In this document: in pieces, positions 54,327-64,000 of the stretch | How the letters are laid out: each line of letters starts with the position of its first letter | Position numbering within the stretch: the stretch's first letter is position 1 | NCBI GenBank assembly: GCA_033807695.1 | Contig: CM066300.1 | Location: 3,348,001 to 3,412,000, forward strand | Source: Daedaleopsis sinensis | Taxonomy: Eukaryota > Basidiomycota > Agaricomycetes > Polyporales > Polyporaceae | Length of the DNA: 64,000 bases | Direction: 5' to 3' | The notes under the pieces: generated by a model | Told to the model about the DNA's origin: nothing | What the model saw: the letters and a program-made list of their open reading frames with translations, nothing else | The model's database searches: none | Position numbers and translations under genes: made by a program

Positions 54327-56948
54327 ATTTGCGGGTGTGTAGGGTTCGTGTGTAAGCGGTGCTCTTCTAGATCGATGAGAGCAGGACAGTGCGCGAGAGA
54401 GGCGTTGTCAGGGAACTTGCGTGGGCTAGTAACGAGCCGTCGAGTGAAAGAGCGAGTACACAGGCCGATGGAATCTGTCGGAGGCTGTCTGCGATGACGA
54501 TTAGGTGAAGAAGACGAGGGGTCAAGACGGGCGTAAATAATGGTAAGCTTGGTGAGAGTTTCGTGCTTGATCAGGTTCAGCAAAATACGTCCCACTACCA
54601 CTCGGCATCCGCCGGGCTAGCCGGGCGCTCCGGGCTCATCTCAGCTTGCCTCCGCCGCGGCGCGGCACTCGGTCCTCCCCTCGTCCATCTCCACATCCTC
54701 CATTATCCACACTCGAGCGTGGCCTGTGTGCCATACAGACGCGAATCTCCTTTCTTCTGGATTTTGGAGAACTCCACAACGGTGAGTGATTTTCTGCGAT
54801 CCGGTCTATCCACGGAGGTTATCGGCAACAATATTCGAGAACACAATGAAATGGCTTGTTTTGAGTGTTCATTGCGGATCTTTATCGTCTGCGAACAGTC
54901 ATACAGCCTCTCTGCATGTGCCTGACCTTACTTTTCAGCGACGTTAAGAGCGAGCCATTGCGCCTTCGCTTTGTCTCCGCGTGGTTGCATCTCACTAGAT
55001 CATATGGCTCGTCGTCCGTTCATTTGCGGTCGGACTCCCAAATGCAATCTACCGCCAGCAACTCCTGCGCGTTCCCCACCTCGCCCTCCCCGTCTTGCCT
55101 GTCGCCTGTTCTTTTCTCCCCAAGCTGCGCGATCTCCGTCTCTTTCTCCTCGCTTAACGCCACAAGCGCTGCGCTTCGACCCGTAGGAGAGACCCGGTGC
55201 ACATCGCGACACCCGTTGGGTGATCTGCACTCCGACGACGCAGCTAAATAAATATTCCCTCGCACTCGTCGACGGCTCTCTCACCTCTCCCTCGCTTCTC
55301 GCCCGACCACACCTTTCCGCCCTGGTCCCCCCAACCGCCAAACCCTGCCCATCGAGCCGTGGACGCTGACACCGACATCTGTCGCGCGCCATTCGGACTG
55401 TATTTCAGGCATGGTCGCCTCCCCTCGTTCCCCGCTTCCCAGCTCCCGCACCTGCCCAACCGCGGCCGACACGGAGAGCCCTGGCAGATGCCGCCCCTCC
55501 CCTGCGCCCGTTCTCTGCGCAGACCCGAGCTGGCACGCCCGAGCGACGAGCAGCAGAGCCGGATGCCGAACACACGCTGTCCGACTGCCCCCAGTCGCCG
55601 ACACGCACGCACGAACGCGCGGTGCGGCTCGCGCCCGCGTCCAGCCGTCGTCGCAAGTACGTCCAGCCGTCCGTCCACCGTGACCCAGCCGTCGCGCCCG
55701 TTCTCCGCCTGCTTCCCCGCCCGAGGATCTGCACATGCGCCGTGCATGCCCATCATCTATCGCGATCCCGCCTCGAACCTGCCGGTACGTAGCCGTCGGT
55801 GACGAGCAGCCAACGCCCCCCATTTGACCCCGCCGGCCCGCCATCGGCCGAGCGGGCTCTCCGTCTGCAGCCGCCAGTTGTCACGGAGGTACTGAACACC
55901 TCGCCCGCTGCGCTCGCGCTCGGCCCCATCCCTCATGCGCGTCGCTGTGCACCACATGGGCCCGCCGCTTCCCCGCGACTCGGTCCCATCGCCCGCCACG
56001 CTTCCCGGCGCGCGTTCGGCCACCGCCGCTGGGTTTCCTGCGTATGTGGTTTAGTCGCGCCCGCGTGCGTGCCCGGGAAGCTTAGACGTTTGCCCGTTTG
56101 CCGTTTGCCATAGGCGGCGCCGCTCCTGTCGAACCCGTGAACCTCCGCGGCGAAGTCGCTCCGAGATCGCCGAGGGCGTCGAAAGACAGGCCTCCCGCCG
56201 CCGTCGCCCGTCGTCCGTCACGCAAGCCAGCCCATACCATATTTGATGTTCCCCAGTAGTCGCCGTCCGAGCAATGCCATGGATCTCGTGAATCTTACCG
56301 GGGCCCATCGGCCCCCAGCGTGCTCACGTTCAAACCGTTCCACGTTCCTTGCCTCTGAATCGTCCCCTGGCGCTCTGCGCTGTGCGAACGCCCCCGCCCT
56401 CCGAAACGGGTCGTTGCATTGCACGACGACAGCGAGCGTCGACGTCATAGACACCGTCGGCTGCGGCCGTGTGCCCTGTCTGGCGGCGTTCTCCCGCATT
56501 ATGCCGGAAGCGGGCTGTGCGACGCACCCCCGCGAGAGGGGAACGCTCATGCCAGTCTCGCGCCTCGACAGGCACCGTGCAGAAGGCCCTGCCAGCAGCG
56601 CGGCGCCTGCGTACTTGGTTCGCGTCTTCTTTCTGTACATGTGCCAGGCCTGAAACAACAACGGAGGCCCATTTATTGCCGGCAAGTCAGACAGGACCCT
56701 TGCGAAATGCAGCGTTACGTGAAGGATGAGGACGGGTGCTGCGATGGCTGCTAAGCGAAGGCGTGTATGGCAGAATTCGAAGAAGGAGGAAAAGGGACGA
56801 TGAGCAGGAGCGGGCAAATAGGTATCTTACAACGAGGACCGGACTTTGCGACGACTAGCGGCATGGAAGGGTAAAGGAGTGGGAAAAGAGTCGAGACCGG
56901 ACGTCCGCGCCAACTGCGCAAAGTTGCTACCAAGAAAGAACCTCACGC
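54327..56948. other. Long GC-rich intergenic region
   Basis: About 2.6 kb lie between the eIF4E start and the 3' end of the leftward paralogue. Near 54780-54940 a GTGAGT...TTTTCAG pair looks like an intron, perhaps of a 5' leader or non-coding transcript. From 55250 to 56100 GC content is very high and all frames stay open in patches, which makes ORFs there uninformative. No gene is supported. Confidence 0.4.
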
Positions 56949-58136
56949 TTACGACCCGAAGCTAGGCACGACGCCATGGGGGATTGCACCCATCGCGATC
57001 GAATGACGTCTGAACTGAAGGGATTCCTCGGCGGCCTCCCGCATCAGCAGGGCGTTCTGGAGTTCCATGAACTTTGGGCAGGAGAGGTTCGAAGAACGGA
57101 CGGTCAATCATGCGGTGAATCAGTAACAGAACAAGACCCGAACCTGTTCTTCAGCCTGAAGCTTCTGCGTATTGAGTTTGTGCAGGCAGTTCTGCTCGTG
57201 GACGAGGATCGTCTGTGATCGGGTTAGGACGAGTCAACGACGGCGATGTTGCGGCAAAAACAATACGAGAACGTACACGGAGGGAACGATTCTTGAGGCC
57301 GCGGTACGTTGAAATTCTCTCCAGGGGCAGTGGTTGGCGGCCGACGAAACGGATCTGCTCGTGGAGCCACACAACGTACTCCTCGAGACATTCTAGGTAA
57401 CTCCGTTTCTTGTCGTGCGAGGTGATCGAGTCACTAGCGGGCAGACGTGCGCAGTTAGCGTGATCGATGGAGGGAAAATGAAATAGCTTACGGGTCCGTG
57501 ATGGTGAAGCCCACGTTCTTGGAGACCGAGCGGAAATAAGCCTTCCTTTGATTGAGGGAGTCGGGCTTTTCGCGGGACTCCCTCTTTCGTTTGGTCGAGG
57601 ATGGGGTGCCGCGCCGTTTGGGAGACGGCTTCTCGGGCGGGTCGCCGTCGGATGGGGAGTCAGGCTCGCGGGCGTGGAGGAACTCGGCAGGAGTAGGGAT
57701 GAGAACCTGGGGGGCGCTGAGGAAGACGTCAAGAGGATTCTCAGGGGACACGACTGGAGGCTTGGTGTCCTCGGTGGGAGAGTGGCGGTCGGGGGACTCG
57801 AAACAGGACACGGTCGACGGAGACTGGGTTGTCTCGTCGGCGAGAAGGGACGTGTAGGTGGAGATTGGAACCGGGGCATGAAGAGGGAGATGCGGGGGCA
57901 GACACGACTGCTGGTAACGAGAATCACTGGTGAAGGCAGGAGGGTGAATATCGGTGTTGTATTCTGGGTGTGCGTAGGGGTAGCATAGCTGCCACTCTCC
58001 CGATGAGTAGTCGTAGGGCTGGGCGTAACACTGGCCCTCATAGGTGCAGACAGTCTGGGAGAGAAGGGCGTCAGTGAAAGTGGCAGGTACAACGGAGTGA
58101 GATGCGGTAGACCTGGGGTGTAAGAGCGGCCTCCAT
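56949..58136 (-). CDS. Unnamed fungal family protein, paralogue 1 of a divergent pair
   Basis: Exons are 58136-58113, 58054-57492, 57433-57277, 57212-57144 and 57071-56949 (311 aa); all phases close. The N-terminal ~150 residues are Tyr/Pro/Ser-rich, followed by a basic stretch (SPKRRGTPSSTKRKRESREK), a likely nuclear signal. The conserved C-terminal module reads KKRSYLECLEEYVVWLHEQI, then PLPLERISTYRGLKNRSLR, TILVHEQNCLHKLN and FMELQNALLMREAAEES. It is mostly helical and could dimerise. I recall similar Agaricomycete proteins without function. Exon lengths 157 and 69 nt in this module equal those of the gene at 59443-60397, whose protein aligns with it. A nuclear regulatory role is a guess from the basic stretch. 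Confidence 0.85.
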
Positions 58137-59442
58137 GGCGGATGGTGCGACGCGCAGCTGAGAGGAGGGATAGAGACGGGCGGGGGGAGGGAGGGAGTGT
58201 GTGAAGCTGGAGAGAAATATAGAGGAGGGAGAGGGCGCAAGATTTGCCCTCCAAAAAGGCATCTCAGATGCGGCGTTTAGATTGCACGCCATTGGGCACA
58301 ACTTGAGAAATCGGGGTGCTGCTCGTCCCGGAATCCCGCGTCCCTATTCGGTCGACGTCTGGTGTATGTTCCACTGTTCTCCACCCGCGCAGAAGTAGCG
58401 CACGCGCACTCTGCACTTTCACGCCTTGCGTATGCGCCGAGTGCAGATCATCGTATGCTCTTCTGCACGGCGCTCGCGGGCAACTGCAGTCGCTAGCGCG
58501 TGCGCCGGGGGTGGTCTGCAGCGGTCGTTCCACACGTCAAGGCGTCAGGCGGAGGTGGATACTCCAGCTGGGCAGAAAAAGGACTCGGGCATGTAAATGG
58601 GCTGGCTCATTAATCACTGACCTCGTGGAAAGAAATGGAGAGCAGTCACAGGAAGGTGGCCGCATTAGGCAGCGGGCTTTCTGCCGCACTGGCAACCCGC
58701 GCTTCTGTCCGAAGGGAGCGGCAGGGGCACCAATTGGGGACACCGACCGGCCAGATTGGGGGTTGGATTCATTTAGTGGCCAGCTGGGAAGGGCACGGCG
58801 GGCGCCCGCCTGCAGCTGGCCAACCGCGGAGATGTGTGCGAGATTGGCCACGATCGCAACCCTCTCTGCTGTCCCTCCTCGGTCGTCCCATCTCGACCGT
58901 CCCCCCCGACCGCATTCGCTCGGAGGCTGGTCACACACGCGGGCTGTCCTCGACCCGCGCGATGAGCGACGGCCGAGGGCGCAGGGCGGCCCTTCACGCG
59001 CGCTGGGAGCCCCGCAATGGCGTACGGGGTCTGTGCGCCATCGTTATCGGATTTTCGCAGCCGAGAAGGGGGATGGCGGATGCGGAAAGGGCAAGGGCAT
59101 CGAAGCGGAGAGGGGAACCTGAGCTGAATCAAACGCAAGTGTCAACGTCGAGGGCGGTGGGCGACGGCACGGATTCTCGCCGCACCGTTAGGTAAACTCA
59201 CCTTCCTCAGCCCGAATCCGACGTGATATGACCATTAGCGTTCTCAGGGCTCCAATCGTCCGGTTCGAGAACTCCTTCGCAGCTGAATGCGAGATCGCCC
59301 TTCGTTCTCGCCCGTACTCTGCCCGCGTCCGTCTTTGTCAAGGTGTCCCATACCGTCCCCTCCCCCGCACGGGCCCGCGAGCCGCCAAGCATACATAAGT
59401 CGCCGCGAACCCCTCCGTCTCCCTCACTCCGCCCCGTCCGCC
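58137..59442. promoter_or_regulatory. Shared 1.3-kb upstream region of the divergent paralogues
   Basis: These 1306 bp separate the two divergent paralogues and must contain both promoters. Open frames here are GC-driven and on several frames at once. No single regulatory motif stands out by eye. Confidence 0.4.
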
Positions 59443-60397
59443 ATGATGAGCTCTCCTCTGTCCTACGCCCATTCGGCCACCACCTCCCCACTCGGCTGTC
59501 CCCTCGCACCTCTCGAGCTCGCCGCCCGCATCATGCCCGCCCGCCCTCAGCTCGAGGTGTACACCGGCCACACAGTCTCGCGCCAGGTCCCCGCCCTCCC
59601 GCAGCAGCAGGACGAGTACATGGTCCGCGACATGTTCACGCCCTCGCCGTCGTCCAGCGTCTCGTACGCCGAGACGCCCCTCCCGCCGTACTCACAGGAA
59701 GCATTCATGCCGCCTCCCTACTCGGCTTCGTCGGCTTCGTCTGCCTCCCCAGGCGCAGGCCCTTCAACAATCGGCCCCTCCAGACGCGACGCACGCAGGC
59801 GTTCGGAGCCTGCCTGCCTCGACGACGGCCTCGTCGTGCGCGGCCCCATCACCCACCCCTACGAGCGCTACTACAGGAAGAAGCACGTCGCTGGGAAGCG
59901 GCGCAAGATGTGGAACCACGCCCTCGAGAAGCTCGTCTTCTCGCCGCAGGAAATGTAAATCGCCCTCGCCCGCCCGCCCTTCGCAGACGCGTCGCTGACT
60001 TCCCCGCCCCTGCACCAGAACCTCGATGGGCGCGCCGCACAGACGCACGATATACACCGCCACTCTCGAGGCGCATATCGACCGTCTGCACGACCAGCTC
60101 CTCGGCTACGCGCTGGCCCCCGTGCCAGACGAGGCCCTCGAGCCCTATCGCGGCCTCAACGCGAAGACGGCAAAGGTGACACGCACGTTTCTCTTTGGCG
60201 TTCTTTCCGCTAACCTCGGCTCCGCAGAGTATGGTGTCGGGCCTGCACCACGATGCCTGTGATCTGAAGCTGAAGATCCTCGAGATCGACCGCGCCGTGA
60301 GTGGATTTCCCGTCTCCGGGGCACCGTCCCAGGCTAACGCCTCTCGCAGATCAAAGGACTGCAGGACAGACTGAATACGCCGCCGAAGTCGTACTAG
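59443..60397 (+). CDS. Unnamed fungal family protein, paralogue 2 of a divergent pair
   Basis: Exons are 59443-59954, 60019-60175, 60228-60296 and 60350-60397 (261 aa). The N-terminal ~140 residues are Pro/Ser/Ala-rich with short PPYS motifs, followed by a basic patch (SRRDARRRSE and YYRKKHVAGKRRKMW). The conserved module reads RRTIYTATLEAHIDRLHDQL, PVPDEALEPYRGLNAKTAK, SGLHHDACDLKLKILEIDRA and IKGLQDRL. It aligns with paralogue 1 around the LHxQ and YRGL motifs. The module's exons are 157 and 69 nt, as in paralogue 1, with the same intron phases. The start at 59443 is followed at once by a second ATG. Function unknown; the basic patch suggests a nuclear protein. Confidence 0.83.
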
Positions 60398-61230
60398 CCT
60401 ATTCGTTTCGCTTTCGATGTTCCGAGGTCCATGCTGTTTCGTTCGCTCCGTCCGTCGGAAGCCCAATACTGTATATTTGCGCCGACGTTCTGTAATATAG
60501 TCCATAGTTGTACAATCTGACATGGTGTACGCTCACGCACCGGACAAGAGGCCCAGGGCGACCCCGCGAGCCTATCGCTGGTCCGCTGCGCTTCGTGGAA
60601 CCACTCGAGTGCGAATTTGCCAAGGTCGGTTGGTCCCAGCCAGTGCCGACGGGAAGCCGGCGAGGCGCGCGTACATAATGGTTGGCGAGGACCGCGACGG
60701 CTCGTCAAGGGAAACAGAAGCGAGGGCAGCCCCTGTTGTGTGGGATCCAGAGGTGTGGTTGACTGGGGCGGCGGTTGGTACTCAGCTGACCGACAAGGAA
60801 GGAGGCCTGTTCGACGGCTGACCGCATGGCTCAATGAAATGTGAGAACGCCGCTGGGGTCCGGGCCGTCGGCACTATCTCTGCGCATAGGATAGGAGGTC
60901 GCGAAGGAGAACATATGTTCTTTTGCCCGTGGCGAGATGTGCAAGCAAGTCGGGGCAAGTAAGTAAGTCTACCGGATCGTCGTGGTCCGTAACGAATATA
61001 GAGTTCGGACGCGTAGCATACAAACGCTTATCCTGCTTTTCCCACGCTTCTCCCAGCCTGTCGGCACGAGGCGCCGGACCCTCGTCCTCACAGACCACCA
61101 ACCAGTACTACGACAATCCAAGCCCGACGCCGGCTCTCCGATCGAGTGTCTCTGCTCTAGCTGCCCAGCCACTCCCTCTCATCTCGCACCTAACCACACG
61201 CACGCATATCCACACACGACGACCGCCAGC
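60398..61230. other. Intergenic: SPF30 promoter region
   Basis: About 830 bp lie between two rightward genes. Open frames in it are GC-driven. The last few hundred bases should hold the SPF30 promoter and leader. Confidence 0.4.
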
Positions 61231-62077
61231 ATGGACTCGGACCTGGAGACGTACCAAGCGCAGCTGTCGCAGGTCGAGCTCGCGCTCGCCGCGGACCCGG
61301 CGAACCCCGAGCTCAAGGAGCTGCAGTCCGAGCTGAACGAGCTCATCGCGCTCACGCAGGTCGCGCTCGCGCAGCAGGCGGGCGCGTCCTCCTCCAAGGC
61401 GGACGGGCCGTCGAAGAAGGCCGCGGCGGCAGCGGCGGCGGCGCCGGGGCGGACGTGGGCGGCGGGCGACGAGGTGCTCGCCAAGTACTCCGGGGACGGG
61501 CAGTGGTACCCCGCGCGCATCGCGTCTGTGGGGGGCTCCGCGGACAATAGGGTGTACAGCGTCGTGTTCAAGGGGTACAACAACACGGAGCTCGTGGACG
61601 CGGGGCAGGTCAAGGCGCTGCCCTCGGGCTCGCACGGCGGGGGCAGCGGGGGCGGCAGCGGCGGGGCGCTGGGCGCGGCGGGAGCGGCGGGGGGCGCGAA
61701 GCGGAAGCTGACGAAGGTGGAGGAGGAGGAGCGCGAGCGCAAGAAGAAGAAGAACGAGAAGAAGCTCGAGGTGCGCGCGGCGAAGGCGAAGGAGCAGCAG
61801 ACGAAGCAGGCGTCGTGGCAGAAGTTTGCGAAGAAGAGCGAGAAGAAGGGCGTGCACATCGCGGGCGTGTCCGGCACGAGCATCTTCAAGACCCCCGAGA
61901 ACCCGATGGGACGAGGTGCGTGCGCTGCGCCTGCCCGTGGCCTGGCCCGTTTCGCTCACCGGTCTGCGTCTGTGTCTGCGCGCTGCAGTTGGGGTGACGG
62001 GGAGCGGGAAGGGCATGACGGAGGTCGCGCCGCGCATCAAGCACAAGTTCGAGGTGACGGACGAGCCGAATGCGTGA
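61231..62077 (+). CDS. SPF30/SMNDC1-like splicing factor (Tudor domain)
   Basis: Exons are 61231-61915 and 61989-62077 (257 aa). After an N-terminal helical coiled region (residues 1-50) comes a Tudor domain: WAAGDEVLAKYSGDGQWYPA, then RVYSVVFKGYNNTELVDAGQV. A Gly/Ser-rich linker with GGGSGGGSGG follows, then a Lys/Glu helix (KVEEEERERKKKKNEKKLE) and the family ending WQKFAKKSEKKG, SGTSIFKTPENPMGR and, after the intron, VGVTGSGKGMTE. SPF30 binds symmetric dimethylarginine on Sm proteins and is needed for tri-snRNP joining during spliceosome assembly in the nucleus. Codon use is extremely GC-rich at third positions, more so than neighbouring genes. Confidence 0.94.
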
Positions 62078-64000
62078 ATGGGCGGTACTGGTGCGTCGAC
62101 GCGTGCTCGCAGGGCACGGCTTGCGCTGACCTGGTCTGCAGCTTGTATTGTATATGTTACCTCATCGTCGTGTGCACTAGTCCCTCCGTTTTGACCCCAT
62201 GCTCTGTCCGGTCTCACAGGTGCGAAGGCTCGCGAGCACGGAACGCAAGAGAATGCGCGGGAGCCACCCGTGGAGAACCCCAACAAGCTATGGACTCCAT
62301 TTCATCTGAGCTCGTGATGCACACAGTCTTACGTCTTTCCATGGCTCCCCAGCCATATGCATGCGTCGGCAGGTCTACGTCCACCGCAGTGGACCGCACT
62401 GAGGTCATTTTGCGTCCGGCGGTGACGCACGCGTACGTTTAGCGCATTGTCACGCTGGGTACCATTTTTCTAATACGCCGTGCGCACCCACGCCTTGAGC
62501 TCACCGTGGACACGGTTGAGCGTCGGCGTCACCGTCGTCGGCGGTGAAGCTTTGAAGCTTAAGCACCCATGTGGTTTGGTCGGGCAGCTGCGCCGCTCCA
62601 TGGACGATGTCAGGCGTTGACGCGGACGCGTGGATACACCGCTCGAACGGAGAGGGAGGGGGACGTAATGGGGGAGCGTCAGGTGTGTCGGACCGAGGGA
62701 GACAAATACGGGCGTGTTCTGACGACGAAACGGCGAGGGACTGAGATCGACAGGGAGGAGTTGGGAGAGAGGATGGCCTGGTAGGGCTGCCAGGTACGCG
62801 CCGCGGAGATATGGACCGAACGGGAACAAGTGGGAACAGGACTGGCCATTGACGGCAAGGTTTGCGACGCTCTGGAGTGCTGAATGGCAATTTTCAGGAC
62901 AACGTTCGAGCTCATAACCCCGGCCGCTTCCCTGCCTTACGTCCACATACACACCGGGCGTTTCCGCGTGTGAGTACGCCACAAGGACCGCGAACTGAAT
63001 GGCAACCACCGCTCTCGTCTTCCCCGGCGCTGCGCGACTAGGTTGCCATGCGCTGGCATCGTGTGCGACCGGCGACGGACGGGTGCGATGGCTGGTGCCC
63101 CCTCCCGCAGGCGTGCGCGGCGAGTGAGCTCGGACACGCAGGCTGTGGTTACTGGACCATGAACCTGGACCAACAGTTCGGATATCGATCTCGGTCCGCT
63201 CGATCTGCCGATCTTCTTCGGCCGGAGAGATTCGATGGGCGGCGCTGCAATCTCACGCACGTCCCGCAACCCAATCTGGAAGGCCCGTCGGGCGAGCGCA
63301 CGCCGATCGGCGGACAAAGGGACGGCGCGACTGACAAGATCTGGCAAGCTTACGTCCAGCACGTCTATCCCAGCGCCCCCGCCCGCGTTTTCGGGGTCCA
63401 GTGCGCGATCTCCCCACAATCTGGTCGTCTGCTCGGACCAAGCGCGTACGGCCCCACCGTCCCAGCCCGTCACGACGTGACGCGTACGGGTCCCCGTGGT
63501 GCGCCAAGGACGGTGCTGGCCCGAGCCTGCTCGCCGCCGTGCCCTGGGGTGCGCGCCCCGACAGCGGTCACGCACACGAGAGGCCGGGAGGGGCGGGCCT
63601 GCGCGCCGCCTACTCGCCTCCCCAGCGCGGGCTGTCCGCCACGTACGTCAGATGTGATGCCGTGCAGGAGGGGCAGGTCGCAGGCGGCGATGGGGGGTTC
63701 CTAGCACGCAATGGGGCGCAGCCGTGCACGGTGTCGCCCCCAGCGCGCACAGACCGGGCGATGCGCGAGCGAGTTGGTGTAAATTAATACCGGCGAGCCC
63801 GCGGGGAGGCACCCCGACTGCCATATCCCCTGTGTACTTACGCCCGCCGTCTGGGCCTCCTTCCCCGCCGCGAGGCACTCGGACCCTGTGCGACAGGCTG
63901 CTGCCGCGAAACGCCCTGCGACGCACACGCATGGGCATTGACACGTTCCAGACTGTCTGCACACGACCTGCACTGTCTGAGCATTCTGTCCAAGTACGGA
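62078..64000. other. Terminal intergenic region without a supported gene
   Basis: About 1.9 kb of GC-rich DNA. Overlapping long frames on both strands are composition-driven. None carries a motif I recognise and no intron set links them. A gene entering from beyond the right edge cannot be excluded. Confidence 0.35.

Noticed and set aside
55244..56113. Several 100-190 codon frames on both strands
   Set aside because: Extreme GC content keeps all frames open; none has codon or motif support.
61108..62286. 392-codon minus-strand frame opposite SPF30
   Set aside because: Arg/Leu-rich mirror of a very GC-rich coding strand; the plus strand has the Tudor domain.
62470..63704. Three long overlapping frames (179, 212 and 218 codons) on opposite strands
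   Set aside because: They overlap heavily, consist of Arg/Pro/Ala/Ser-rich sequence typical of GC-rich non-coding DNA, and show no motif.
1..64000. tRNA, rRNA and CRISPR signals
   Set aside because: I searched by eye for T-arm (GGTTCGAATCC-like) and A-box pairs and for regularly spaced repeats and found none that hold together. A covariance-model search would be decisive for tRNAs.

Overview
The window is nuclear DNA of a filamentous basidiomycete, almost certainly an Agaricomycete (a polypore-type wood decayer is plausible). Genes are split by many 45-65 nt GT-AG introns with CT(A/G)A(C/T)-like branch points. Coding DNA is GC-rich and both strands are densely used. Several families are typical of Agaricomycetes: DUF6697, stand-alone adenylation proteins, fungalysin, Pil1/Lsp1 and Tf1/sushi-like chromoviruses. 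I rebuilt 22 intact spliced gene models, one gene cut by the window edge, one decayed gene and one complete LTR retrotransposon. Introns were accepted when the reading phase closed across the junction and the protein matched a remembered family.

Layout. 0-5 kb: a coiled-coil protein (cut by the window edge), an XRCC2-type RecA paralogue and a free-standing adenylation-domain enzyme. 5-12 kb: mostly non-coding, with one F-box protein (7.4-9.0 kb) and a heptamer microsatellite. 12-26.7 kb: a compact housekeeping block with an SRF1-like membrane protein, FAM192A/NIP30, the ESS2/DGCR14 splicing factor, NudE, exosome CSL4, mitochondrial pyruvate dehydrogenase E2 and a large coiled-coil plus DUF6697 protein. 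26.8-36.7 kb: a short-chain dehydrogenase pseudogene split by an 8.65 kb Ty3/gypsy chromovirus with apparently identical 352-bp LTRs, a CCGGT target duplication and a single 2603-codon gag-pol ORF. 36.9-54.3 kb: TTC1, a secreted fungalysin, a TMEM242-like protein, IMP1, ELP4, an F-box protein, TRM44, an eisosome Pil1/Lsp1 protein and eIF4E. 57-62 kb: two divergently transcribed paralogues of an unnamed fungal family, then SPF30. The last 2 kb hold nothing I can support.

No metabolic cluster links the genes; most are unrelated housekeeping functions. Themes that recur are RNA processing (ESS2, CSL4, SPF30, eIF4E, and the tRNA-modifying ELP4 and TRM44) and mitochondrial biogenesis (PDH-E2, IMP1, a TMEM242-like protein). 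Many neighbours share short divergent promoters of 136-314 bp.

The most unusual signals are the divergent paralogue pair with matching internal exon lengths (157 and 69 nt), the chromovirus with an in-frame RGG-rich extension after its chromodomain and a candidate self-priming site, and the multiply broken dehydrogenase that hosts it.
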